This document shows, one piece after another, positions 35,400 to 43,084 of a stretch of 64,000 nucleotides of DNA (positions are counted from its first letter, which is position 1; each line of letters opens with the position of its first letter). The notes below the pieces were generated by a model, which saw only the letters and a program-made list of their open reading frames with translations, was not told the DNA's origin and ran no database searches. The stretch is taken from NCBI GenBank assembly GCA_963704595.1, contig OY969922.1, positions 496,001 to 560,000 of the forward strand, written 5' to 3'. This DNA comes from Acuticoccus sp963704595 (GTDB lineage: Bacteria; Pseudomonadota; Alphaproteobacteria; Rhizobiales; Amorphaceae). Made by a program: the position numbers and the translations under genes.

Positions 35400-36488
35400 A
35401 TGTTGAAAATGCTTTCCCTCGTCAACGGCCCGCAGACCTTCGGCAACGGCCGGCTGTTCTGGTCCATCGCGATCGTCGTCCTCATTGCCGCGCTGTGTTT
35501 CCCGCTGGTCGCGGATGGCTACACCGTCGGCAACGTCGCCTACTTCGGATCGTGGGTGTTCATGGCGCTCGGCCTGTCGCTCATCTGGGGCTACGGCGGG
35601 ATGATCAGCTTCGGCCAGACGGCGTTCTTCGGCCTCGCCGGCTACGGCTACGGGGTGATCGCCATCAACTTCGGCCAGCAGTCGGACCTCTCGTTCGTCG
35701 CGCTGGTGCTCGCACTGATCTTCACCGGCCTCGTCTCGGTGCTGATCGGCTACTTCGTCATCTACGGGCGGATCACCGGCGTCTTCGTCGGCATCGTGAC
35801 GCTGGCGCTCACCCTCACGCTCGCCACCTTCGTCAACCAGACGGCCGGGCCGGAGTGGCGGATCGGCGCCGCGCGCCTCAATGGTTACAACGGGATGACG
35901 CGCATCCCGCCGCTCTCGATCCCATGGGTGGACGGCAAGCTCTATTTCGAGGGCACCACCTTCTACTTCCTGGTGCTCGGCCTCCTGGTGCTCACCTATC
36001 TCGGCCTGCGAATGGTGGTGAATTCGAAATTCGGCAACGTGCTGGTCGCGATCCGCGAGAACCCGGACCGTGCCGAGCTCCTCGGCTACGACATCCGCCG
36101 CTATCTCCTCATCTCGTTCGTGATCGGGAGCACGCTCGCCGGCCTCAGCGGCGCGCTCTACACCGCGTGGGGGCAGTTCATCGCGCCTTCGTCGATGGCG
36201 CTGCCCGCCGCCGCCATGCCGATCATCTGGGTCGCGGTCGGCGGGCGGACAGACCTCACGGCGGCGCTGCTCGGCACCTTCTTCGTCCTGTGGCTGTTCC
36301 AGACGCTGATCGTGATCTCCCAGCAATACGCGCTGATCGTGATCGGAGCGCTGCTCCTCGTCACCATCCTCTTCGCGCCAGGCGGCTACCTCGTGTGGCT
36401 GTTCACCAGGCTGCGCAACCTGTCGGAAAGCCGGCGCACCAGAAGTCCCGCCGTCCGCGGTGCCGTCTCCAGCGAGGCCGCAGAATGA
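35400..36488 (+). CDS. Urea/amide-type ABC transporter permease (UrtC/LivM family)
   Basis: 362 aa. SLIWGYGGMISFGQTAFFGLAGYGYGVIAINFG is the LivM/UrtC signature. The coupling loop is NVLVAIRENPDRAELLGYDIRRYLLISFVIGSTLAG, and the C-terminus has the APGGYLVWLF segment and a basic tail. Unlike the other two LivM-type genes in this window, its frame is intact. It ends in an ATGA overlap with the ATPase gene. Confidence 0.92.
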   Translation: MLKMLSLVNGPQTFGNGRLFWSIAIVVLIAALCFPLVADGYTVGNVAYFGSWVFMALGLSLIWGYGGMISFGQTAFFGLAGYGYGVIAINFGQQSDLSFVALVLALIFTGLVSVLIGYFVIYGRITGVFVGIVTLALTLTLATFVNQTAGPEWRIGAARLNGYNGMTRIPPLSIPWVDGKLYFEGTTFYFLVLGLLVLTYLGLRMVVNSKFGNVLVAIRENPDRAELLGYDIRRYLLISFVIGSTLAGLSGALYTAWGQFIAPSSMALPAAAMPIIWVAVGGRTDLTAALLGTFFVLWLFQTLIVISQQYALIVIGALLLVTILFAPGGYLVWLFTRLRNLSESRRTRSPAVRGAVSSEAAE

Positions 36489-37210
36489 CCGCGCTTCTGG
36501 AAACCCGGGGCCTCGAAAAGCGCTTCGGCGGGTTCAAGGCGGTGGACGACCTCTCACTCACCGTCGACGAGGGCGAACTCCACTGCCTGATCGGCCCCAA
36601 CGGCGCCGGCAAGAGCACCTTTTTCAAGCTGATCCTCGGCCGCTACAGGCCGACCGGCGGCTCGGTCTGGTTCAAGGGCCGCGACCTCGGCCGGCTGATC
36701 GCGGCGGAGCGGATCCGCCGGGGCATCAGCGTCAAGATGCAGGTGCCGGGCGTGTTTCCGGAACTCCCGGTGGAGCAGAACCTCATCATCGCGCTGCAAT
36801 CCCATTTTTCACGCGAGGAGCTGCCGCACGAGGTGGAGCGGCTCCTCGCCTTCGCGGAGCTGACCGCCGATGCGCGCAAGCTCGCGGGCAACCTCTCGCA
36901 CGGGCAGATGCAGTGGCTGGAGCTTGCGATGGCCGTCGGCGTTCACCCGACGCTGCTGCTGCTGGACGAGCCCACCGCCGGCATGTCGCCGGAGGAAACC
37001 CACAAGACAGGCGAGATGGTCATGGCGCTCAACCGCGAGGGCATGACCGTGCTGGTGGTGGAGCACGACATGGCATTCGTGCGCCAGATCGCCAAGAAAG
37101 TCAGCGTCCTGCACGTCGGCAAGCTGTTCGCCCAGGGCGACATCGCGACCATTTCGGACAGCGAGGCCGTGCAGGAAATCTACCTTGGAAAGGGCCAGCA
37201 TGCCCACTGA
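36485..37210 (+). CDS. Urea/amide-type ABC transporter ATP-binding protein (UrtD/LivG family)
   Basis: 241 aa. Walker A GPNGAGKST, Q-loop region SVKMQVPGVFPELPVEQNLIIAL, signature NLSHGQMQWLELAMAV (SHGQ variant usual in UrtD), Walker B LLLLDEPTAGMSP, switch VVEHDMAFV. The start at 36485 overlaps the permease stop. A longer frame upstream is a shadow of the permease. The UrtD-like SHGQMQW signature supports an amide/urea transporter rather than an amino-acid one. Confidence 0.92.
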   Translation: MTALLETRGLEKRFGGFKAVDDLSLTVDEGELHCLIGPNGAGKSTFFKLILGRYRPTGGSVWFKGRDLGRLIAAERIRRGISVKMQVPGVFPELPVEQNLIIALQSHFSREELPHEVERLLAFAELTADARKLAGNLSHGQMQWLELAMAVGVHPTLLLLDEPTAGMSPEETHKTGEMVMALNREGMTVLVVEHDMAFVRQIAKKVSVLHVGKLFAQGDIATISDSEAVQEIYLGKGQHAH

Positions 37211-37913
37211 CATCCTGCTCGACGTTTCCGGCGCGCGCACCGGCTACGGCACGTCGCCCATCATCCAGGGCGTGAACATGACCATCGCGCGCGGCGAGAT
37301 CGTCACGCTCATCGGCCGCAACGGCGTCGGCAAGTCGACGATGATGCGCTGCCTCATCGGCCAGCTCCGCCTATGGGAAGGGGCCATCAAATTCCGCTCC
37401 ACCGACGTGACGGCGCTGCCGGCCGAAAAGCGCGCGCAGGCCGGCATGGGCTACATTCCGCAGGGGCGCGAGGTGTTTCCGCGCATGACGGTCGAGGAGA
37501 ACCTCACCGTCGGCGAGATGATCAGCGGTCCCGCCACCCGCAAGCTGAAGGATCTGGTGTTCGAGTATTTCCCGATCCTGAAGGAACGGCGGCGGCAGGC
37601 GGCCGGCACCATGAGCGGCGGCCAGCAGCAGCAGCTCGCCATCGGCCGCGCCCTCATCGGCAACCCGGACCTTCTGCTGCTGGACGAACCGTCGGAGGGC
37701 ATCCAGCCCAACATCGTCGACGAGATCAGCCGCATCATCGTGCAGATCAACAGGGACCTCGGCACCACCATCCTCCTGGTGGAGCAGAACCTCGACATGA
37801 TCATGGCGACCACCCAGCGCTGCTACGTGATGGACAAGGGCCGCATCACCGCCGAGATCCTCGCCGCCGACCTCGGCGACCGCGAGGCCGTGAAGAAGCA
37901 CCTGCAACTCTGA
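37200..37913 (+). CDS. Urea/amide-type ABC transporter ATP-binding protein (UrtE/LivF family)
   Basis: 237 aa from the ATG at 37200, overlapping the preceding gene by 11 bp; an in-frame TTG at 37185 is less likely. Walker A GRNGVGKST, MGYIPQGREVFPRMTVEENL, signature MSGGQQQQLAIGRAL, Walker B LLLLDEPSEGIQP, switch LLVEQNLDM. The PSEGIQP and EQN forms are UrtE/LivF hallmarks. It completes the binding protein, two permeases and two ATPases set. Confidence 0.92.
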   Translation: MPTDILLDVSGARTGYGTSPIIQGVNMTIARGEIVTLIGRNGVGKSTMMRCLIGQLRLWEGAIKFRSTDVTALPAEKRAQAGMGYIPQGREVFPRMTVEENLTVGEMISGPATRKLKDLVFEYFPILKERRRQAAGTMSGGQQQQLAIGRALIGNPDLLLLDEPSEGIQPNIVDEISRIIVQINRDLGTTILLVEQNLDMIMATTQRCYVMDKGRITAEILAADLGDREAVKKHLQL

Positions 37914-37960
37914 ACCGAAGCGAACCGGGCAGGGCGCCCGGCCTACACAAGGAACGGCCG

Positions 37961-38950
37961 ATGAGCTGGACGGACCAATCGATCATGGCAAGGCGCGGCG
38001 TCGCCGGCGGCAAGACCGGCAAGACGCACGAGCTGACCGTGGAGAAACAGGGCAAGTACCACTACGTCTACGGCGCATTCGTGGACCCTGTGCTGACCAT
38101 CGACCCCGGCGACGTGGTGGTGGTGGAAACGCAGGACGCCTTCTACGGCGCGATCAAGACGATCCACGACAAGCCCAGCGAGAAGCTGAACCTCCCCTTC
38201 GCCAACCCGCAGAACGGCCCGATCTACGTCAAGGGCGCGGTCAAGGGCGACGTCATCGCCGTGCGCATCCACGATATCGAGCCGCGCGGCCCCCAGCCCG
38301 TCGGCACGACGATGATCGCGCCCAACTTCGGCGGCCTCGTCGCCACCAACAACACCGCGATGCTGCACGACCCGCTGCCCGAACGGGTGATGAAGATGAA
38401 CGTCACGCGCGAGGGCGGCATCCAGTTCAACGATCGGATCACGCTCCCCTACGAGCCGTTCCTGGGCACCCTCGGCGTCTCGCCCGAGATCGAGGCGGTC
38501 AGCTCGATCCAGCCCGATTACTGGGGCGGCAACATGGACCTGCCGGACATGGCACCCGGCGCCATCGCCTACTTCCCCGTCCATCACGAGGGCGGCTACG
38601 TCTATCTCGGTGACTGCCACGCCACGCAGGGCGACGGCGAGCTTGCCGGCGCCGCTGTGGAGATCCCGGCGACGGTGACGATCGAGATCGACCTCATCAA
38701 GAACTGGAAGATCGCCTGGCCGCGGCTTGAGAACGAAGAGTTCATCATGACCATCGGCAGCACACGCCCGATGGAGGACGCGACGCGCATCGCCTACGTC
38801 GAGCTGATCACGTGGCTGGTGGAGGACTACGGCTTCGAGAAGCTGGAGGCGTATCTGCTGCTGACGCAGGCCGGCCGCGTCCGCCTCGGCAACATGGTCG
38901 ACCCGAAATACACGATGGGCGCGAGCATCAAGAAGTCGATCATCTCCTGA
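37961..38950 (+). CDS. Acetamidase/formamidase family protein
   Basis: 329 aa from the ATG at 37961 with an AAGGAA ribosome-binding site. It matches FmdA_AmdA: VDPVLTIDPGDVVVVETQDAFYGAI near the N-terminus, NPQNGPIYVKGAVKGDVIAVRIHDIEP, FPVHHEGGYVYLGDCHATQGDGELAGAAVEIPATVTIEI (metal and active-site His/Asp/Glu block) and a C-terminal LVEDYGFEKLEAYLLLTQAG. These zinc-type enzymes hydrolyse formamide or acetamide to ammonia plus the acid. It is the last gene of the importer operon, so it should act on the imported amide. A broken relative faces it at 38995. Confidence 0.92.
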   Translation: MSWTDQSIMARRGVAGGKTGKTHELTVEKQGKYHYVYGAFVDPVLTIDPGDVVVVETQDAFYGAIKTIHDKPSEKLNLPFANPQNGPIYVKGAVKGDVIAVRIHDIEPRGPQPVGTTMIAPNFGGLVATNNTAMLHDPLPERVMKMNVTREGGIQFNDRITLPYEPFLGTLGVSPEIEAVSSIQPDYWGGNMDLPDMAPGAIAYFPVHHEGGYVYLGDCHATQGDGELAGAAVEIPATVTIEIDLIKNWKIAWPRLENEEFIMTIGSTRPMEDATRIAYVELITWLVEDYGFEKLEAYLLLTQAGRVRLGNMVDPKYTMGASIKKSIIS

Positions 38951-38964
38951 CCGACCGGCAGGCG

Positions 38965-38986
38965 GGCCGCAGCACCGGCTGCGGCC
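38965..38986. terminator. Hairpin after the acetamidase gene
   Basis: GGCCGCAGC (38965-38973) pairs perfectly with GCTGCGGCC (38978-38986) around an ACCG loop, 14 bp after the acetamidase stop and before the facing remnant gene. No T-run follows. It probably ends or protects the amide-operon transcript. Confidence 0.55.
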
Positions 38987-38994
38987 TCGGCGGT

Positions 38995-39175
38995 TCACGC
39001 GAACTTCGCGAGGAGCGCCTTGGGCACCTCGCAGACGGAGGTGTACTTTGGGTTCACCACCTGCGTGCAGCGGGCCTCCGCCACCTGGCCCAGCAGCATG
39101 TAGCTCTCGGCGGCGGGAATGCCGTAGTCGGCCTCCATCCGCGGCCAGTTGAGCCGATCCGGCGCCTCGCTGTGC
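38995..39175 (-). pseudogene. C-terminal remnant of an acetamidase/formamidase-like gene
   Basis: About 55-60 residues ending at 38995 (RLNWPRMEADYGIPAAESYM, LLGQVAEARCTQVVNPKYTS and a short tail) align with the last residues of the acetamidase at 37961 (EDYGFEKLEAYLLLTQAG, VDPKYT). Shared points are D-Y-G, E-x-Y-x-L-L, Q, and V-x-PKYT in the same order. The identity is moderate, so it is a different family member, not a fresh duplicate. Upstream the homology stops abruptly about 60 bp before the histidine kinase stop, so the N-terminal four-fifths of the gene are missing. Confidence 0.65.
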
Positions 39176-39235
39176 GATGCAAGTTCCGCGTCACCAGCGG
39201 TGCCAGCCGCGCTGGATGCGCCTGCCGCCGACGGT

Positions 39236-40414
39236 TCAGGCGAGGAGCGGCATTCGGAACGTGAAGCGGATTTCGCGCGCGGTGGAGGAGACGTCGATCC
39301 GCCCGCCGTGGGCCTTGGCGATCTCCGAGGCGATGTGCAGGCCGAGGCCCAGGCCCTGCTCGCTGCGCCGCACCTCGCCGCGGAAAAACGGCTGGAACAG
39401 CCGCTCCATCGCCTCGGGCGAGATCGGCTGGCCGCCATTCGATACCCAGAGAACCAGCTCGGCGCCGTCACTGGAGGCGGAGATCCGCACCGGCTCGTCA
39501 GCCGCGCCGTGGGTGAGGGCGTTGCTGACGAGGTTCGACACCATCTGCCCGAAGCGGGAGGGATCGCAGTTCACGGGCCTTTCCAGCGCAAAGTCGGTCT
39601 CGATGATCCGGTCCGGCGCCGCGATGCGCAGTTCGTCGACGACCTGCTGCAGCAGCAGCTCCAGGGCAACGTCGTTCCGGCGCGACAGCGTGATCCCGTC
39701 ACCGAGGCGTCCGCGCGCGAAGTCGAGCACGTTGTCGATCAGCCCTGCCATCCGCAGGACACTCCCCTGCATCATGCCGAGAATGCGGGTGCCCTTGTCG
39801 CTGACCGTCTCCTGCCCGAGGAGGCGCACGCCGCTGCTGATGGACGCCAGCGGATTGCGCAGGTCGTGGCCCAGCACGGCGATGAACTGTTCGCGCAGCG
39901 ATGCGGTGTTCTGCTCGTCGGCCAGGCTGGATTCGGCGGTATTCATCCGATGGATGGCGCTTAGCTGGAAGCCGATCACATCGGCGAACATCTCGAACAT
40001 CTCGATGGTTTCGGGCGTGTTCAGCCGGCGCGGCTCGGGGTCGATGGCGCACAGGGTCCCGAAGAAGCTGCCGTCGGCCATCCTGAGCGGCACCGAGATG
40101 TAGCTCTGGAACCCGTAGAGCTCCGGCGTGTGATGCTTGGCATAGATCGGGTCGCCAGCCACGTCGTCGATGACCACGGCCTCGCTGTTCTGGCGGATCT
40201 CGTGGCACAGGGTGGTCTCGACCTTGAGTTCGCCGCCGGGCTCGAGGCCGAAGTTGATCGTGTCGCGGACGCTGCACGCGATCCAGCGGTCCTCGGTGAC
40301 GCGCGCCACCGCCGCAAACCGCATTCCGGTGGTGCGGCACACGATGGACAGGATGGTGGGGATCGCCTTGATGCTGCCGACGTCCGCGATATCCTGCTCG
40401 AACGTCGCGTTCAT
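39236..40414 (-). CDS. GAF-domain sensor histidine kinase (soluble, orphan)
   Basis: 392 aa. A GAF sensor domain covers about 18-155 (TILSIVCRTTGMRFAAVARVTEDRWIACSVRD, ISVPLRMADGSFFGTLCAIDPEPR). A HisKA dimerisation domain follows with the phospho-acceptor His183 (FIAVLGHDLRNPLASI), and then a HATPase domain with N box MVSNLVSNALTHG, G1-like FSDGAELVLWVSNGG region and G2 GLGLGLHIASEIAKAHGG. No membrane helix is predicted, so it senses a cytoplasmic signal. No response regulator gene is adjacent. It is divergent from the LysR gene across a 443-bp gap. Confidence 0.92.
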   Translation of the reverse strand: MNATFEQDIADVGSIKAIPTILSIVCRTTGMRFAAVARVTEDRWIACSVRDTINFGLEPGGELKVETTLCHEIRQNSEAVVIDDVAGDPIYAKHHTPELYGFQSYISVPLRMADGSFFGTLCAIDPEPRRLNTPETIEMFEMFADVIGFQLSAIHRMNTAESSLADEQNTASLREQFIAVLGHDLRNPLASISSGVRLLGQETVSDKGTRILGMMQGSVLRMAGLIDNVLDFARGRLGDGITLSRRNDVALELLLQQVVDELRIAAPDRIIETDFALERPVNCDPSRFGQMVSNLVSNALTHGAADEPVRISASSDGAELVLWVSNGGQPISPEAMERLFQPFFRGEVRRSEQGLGLGLHIASEIAKAHGGRIDVSSTAREIRFTFRMPLLA

Positions 40415-40857
40415 CGGGCCTTCCCGGCAAGTTTGAACCTTAATTTCTGCACGAGTACACGCCTAGCATCAGGCCACAGCGCGCGCACCTGCATTCCTTC
40501 CCATACTGCGTCGCAGGGCAGCGCAGCGATTCCTTGCGCTGCTTTGCCACCTGAGCAGCAGGCGATCGCGGAGTCGCGGCTTCGTCCATTGCAAATATCC
40601 GTGCCGGGGCGGTGAAACCCATTTGCTGAACAACTTGTCGAGTTGTTGGCTTGTTTCCGCCGAAATTTTCAGCACAGCCGCAGGTTAAACAAAGTAAAAT
40701 CGCCTCGCATCTTGCCTTTCGGCATGATCCTATCAGTGGACCGGCGCGGTCCCGGTTCCCTCACCGCCACGGCCGCCGCCGGCGCTGCCTGACCTTTCGT
40801 CCCGTCCCGGTCGCATCAGCGGCCGGCAACTTCTTGCGCCAAGTGTAGGGAATGACG
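40415..40857. promoter_or_regulatory. Divergent intergenic region with two inverted repeats, 443 bp
   Basis: It lies between the histidine kinase and the LysR gene and is less GC-rich, especially 40610-40740. A perfect 7-5-7 inverted repeat AACAACT-TGTCG-AGTTGTT spans 40629-40647 and has the size and symmetry of a LysR-type box. A second hairpin, GCAGCGCA (40518-40525) with TGCGCTGC (40535-40542), lies about 100 bp upstream of the kinase start. No coding frame with family resemblance was seen. Confidence 0.5.
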
Positions 40858-41778
40858 ATGCGAAAACGCGTGCCCCTCAACGCCGTGCGTGCCTTCGAGG
40901 CCGCAGCGCGAAACGCCAGCGTCTCCAAGGCGGCCGACGAACTCTGCGTCACCCCGACCGCGGTCAGCCACCAGATCCGCCAGCTGGAGGACTTCCTCCA
41001 GATCCGCCTGTTCGTCCGGCGCAACAACCGGATCGAGCTCACCGCCGAGGCGCACGCCAACCTCGCGCGGATCTCGCATGCGCTCGACCTGATCGATGCC
41101 GCGATGGTGGCGCTCGTCGGCAGCGATGATGCCGGCGCCCGGCTCTCGGTCGGCGCCTCCACCTCCGTCACCGCGTTCTGGCTGATGCCGAGGCTCAACG
41201 AATACCTCGCGCGGCGACCCGAGGTGGACATCAGCGTGCGGTCGTTTCTCACCCGCAAGGAGGCGGAGGACCAGGACACCGACCTCAGGATCTGCAACTG
41301 GCGCAGCGGCACGGACTGTCAGGTGGAGACACTGCTGGAGGAGGAGATCGTCCCGGTCGCAGCGCCCGCGCTGAGGGCGCGCTTCGGCGGGGACGACCGG
41401 GCGCTGTTGTCCCGCGCGACCCTCGTCCACGTCGACAAGGCGGACGACGCAGAGGGCGGTCCGGACCCCGACTGGCCGCGCTACCTCGACGGATTCGGCA
41501 TCGCGCGGGCGGATACACGGCGCGGGCCGCGCTTCAACCAGTCCGGCCCGGCCATCGACGCGGCGCGCGCGGGGGTCGGCATCATCCTCGGCCGCACGCT
41601 TCTGATCGACGAAGCGATGCGGCGGGGCGAGCTGGTGCCGATCAGCGAACCCTACCCCGTCCGCAGCCGGTATTTTCTCCTGTCGCCGTGGCGGACCGAC
41701 GGGCGTGCGGCACTGCAGTCGTTCAAGGACTGGCTCGTCGAGACAGTGCGCAACAACCAGCGCGTCCACGCGGTCTGA
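40858..41778 (+). CDS. LysR-family transcriptional regulator (GcvA-like)
   Basis: 306 aa using the ATG at 40858, which has AGGGA at proper spacing; the ATG at 40852 is too close to it. The N-terminal winged HTH is clear (PLNAVRAFEAAARNASVSKAADELCVTPTAVSHQIRQLEDFLQIRLFVR), followed by the type 2 PBP-like effector domain (LSVGASTSVTAFWLMPRLNEYLARRPEVDISV; later GIARADTRRGPRFNQSGPAIDAARAGVGIILG). Overall it resembles GcvA. It might regulate itself and the divergent kinase via the repeat at 40629, or the LVIVD/sugar cluster it converges with. Confidence 0.9.
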   Translation: MRKRVPLNAVRAFEAAARNASVSKAADELCVTPTAVSHQIRQLEDFLQIRLFVRRNNRIELTAEAHANLARISHALDLIDAAMVALVGSDDAGARLSVGASTSVTAFWLMPRLNEYLARRPEVDISVRSFLTRKEAEDQDTDLRICNWRSGTDCQVETLLEEEIVPVAAPALRARFGGDDRALLSRATLVHVDKADDAEGGPDPDWPRYLDGFGIARADTRRGPRFNQSGPAIDAARAGVGIILGRTLLIDEAMRRGELVPISEPYPVRSRYFLLSPWRTDGRAALQSFKDWLVETVRNNQRVHAV

Positions 41779-41827
41779 TCCGCGCGCCGGCGCTCGCGAG
41801 GAGTGGTCTCGAACGCCGAGAACGCCG

Positions 41828-43084
41828 TCAGCCGTTATACTCGAGGATCGACAGCCCGCCGTTGTAGTCGTTGGCGTAGACGAGGCCGTTTGCGTCCACG
41901 AAGACGTCGCAGCTCTGGATCACCTTCGTCCGGTTGGGGCGGTGGTCGACCAGGCGCTCGGGCGCGGCGGGGACGTAGGCCGCGGTTTCCACCGGGCGGT
42001 AGGGGTCGGCGATGGAGAAGACCCGCACGCCCGCGTTCTGGTAGGTGGTGAAGATCAGCTCCTCGCTGACGAGGCCGTCCGGGCGGTTTTCGTAAAGGTT
42101 GTGCGGGCCGAAATGGCCGCCCTTGGCCTTGTAGTCCGCCTCGTCCGGCTGCGGGAACGTCGAGATCGAGACCGGGTTGTCGCGCACCGCGTTGTTGAAG
42201 ACCCAGATGTGCTTCACGCCGTCTTCCTGGTGGTCGAGGACGGCTTCGTCGAGAACCACCAGAAGCTCGCGGTTGGGGAGCGGCAGGCAGTTGTGGGTGC
42301 CGCCGCCGTATGGCGGGCTCCAGTTCATGTGCCTGATGAGCTTGGGCTCGGCGCGGTCGGCAACGTCGAGGATCACCAGGCCGGCGTCGCGCCAGGCGGC
42401 GTAGGCGGTGTCGCCGTGGATGATGGCGTGGTGCAGGCCGTAGCGCTTGCCGGCCGGCCAGTCCGGCGTTTCGCCGCCGGCCGAGTGCATCCCGGGGATC
42501 CACCAGCGGCCGACCTCGCGTGGCTTCGTCGGGTCGGACATGTCGATGGTGATGAAGCAGTAGTCGGAGTAGCCGTCGAGCAGGGCGGAGGCGTAGGCGT
42601 ACTGGCCGCCGGTGTACCAGATGCGGTGGATGCCGCCGCCCGCCACGGGCATGAAGGCGATCTGCTTCGGCTCGGCGGGATTGCGGATGTCGTAGACGGC
42701 CATGCCGGCGGTCCAGTCCCGCTGTCGCTTGCCGACCTCGTCGGTGCCCACCGTCTTGCCGACGGAGGTCGTGTAGTAGGCCTTCTCGTCCGCGAACTCG
42801 GTGGCGGCGAACATGTCCTTGGCGTTGATGACGAGGAGGAGGTCGCCCGCCGTCTGGAGGTGGATGTTCCAGGTGTTTTCCGGCGCTGCCACGAAGGTCG
42901 CGGGCTTCGGGTTCCGCGGGTCGCGAACGTCGATGACGCTGAAGCCCTTCGAGAACATGTGGCCGGTGATCGCGAAGCCCTTGTTGACCATCAGCTGCAC
43001 GCCGTCGGGGCGGCCGCCCTGGTCGCTGTGGCCGATCAGCGTCATGTTGCGGGCGTGGTCGGCTTTCGGAAGTCCGTCAGTCAT
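41828..43084 (-). CDS. LVIVD-repeat beta-propeller protein
   Basis: 418 aa from the ATG at 43084. Tandem blades of about 45-50 residues carry the LVIVD-type pattern: GFSVIDVRDPRNPKPATFV, GMAVYDIRNPAEPKQIAFM, CFITIDMSDPTKPREVGRW, GLVILDVADRAEPKLIRHM, GVRVFSIADPYRPVETAAY and LSILEYNG. His-rich loops (NTWNIHLQ, GLHHAIIHG, GTHNCLPLPN, FGPHNLYE) face between blades and could bind metal. No signal peptide, so cytoplasmic. Function is unknown; such propellers are usually annotated only by repeat. Its position after a ribose-type binding-protein gene suggests a link to that imported compound. Confidence 0.8.
   Translation of the reverse strand: MTDGLPKADHARNMTLIGHSDQGGRPDGVQLMVNKGFAITGHMFSKGFSVIDVRDPRNPKPATFVAAPENTWNIHLQTAGDLLLVINAKDMFAATEFADEKAYYTTSVGKTVGTDEVGKRQRDWTAGMAVYDIRNPAEPKQIAFMPVAGGGIHRIWYTGGQYAYASALLDGYSDYCFITIDMSDPTKPREVGRWWIPGMHSAGGETPDWPAGKRYGLHHAIIHGDTAYAAWRDAGLVILDVADRAEPKLIRHMNWSPPYGGGTHNCLPLPNRELLVVLDEAVLDHQEDGVKHIWVFNNAVRDNPVSISTFPQPDEADYKAKGGHFGPHNLYENRPDGLVSEELIFTTYQNAGVRVFSIADPYRPVETAAYVPAAPERLVDHRPNRTKVIQSCDVFVDANGLVYANDYNGGLSILEYNG

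Noticed and set aside
34500..36326. A 608-codon - strand frame opposite the amide-transporter permeases
   Set aside because: It is an antisense shadow of membrane-protein codons and is extremely charged; both permeases on the + strand are intact.
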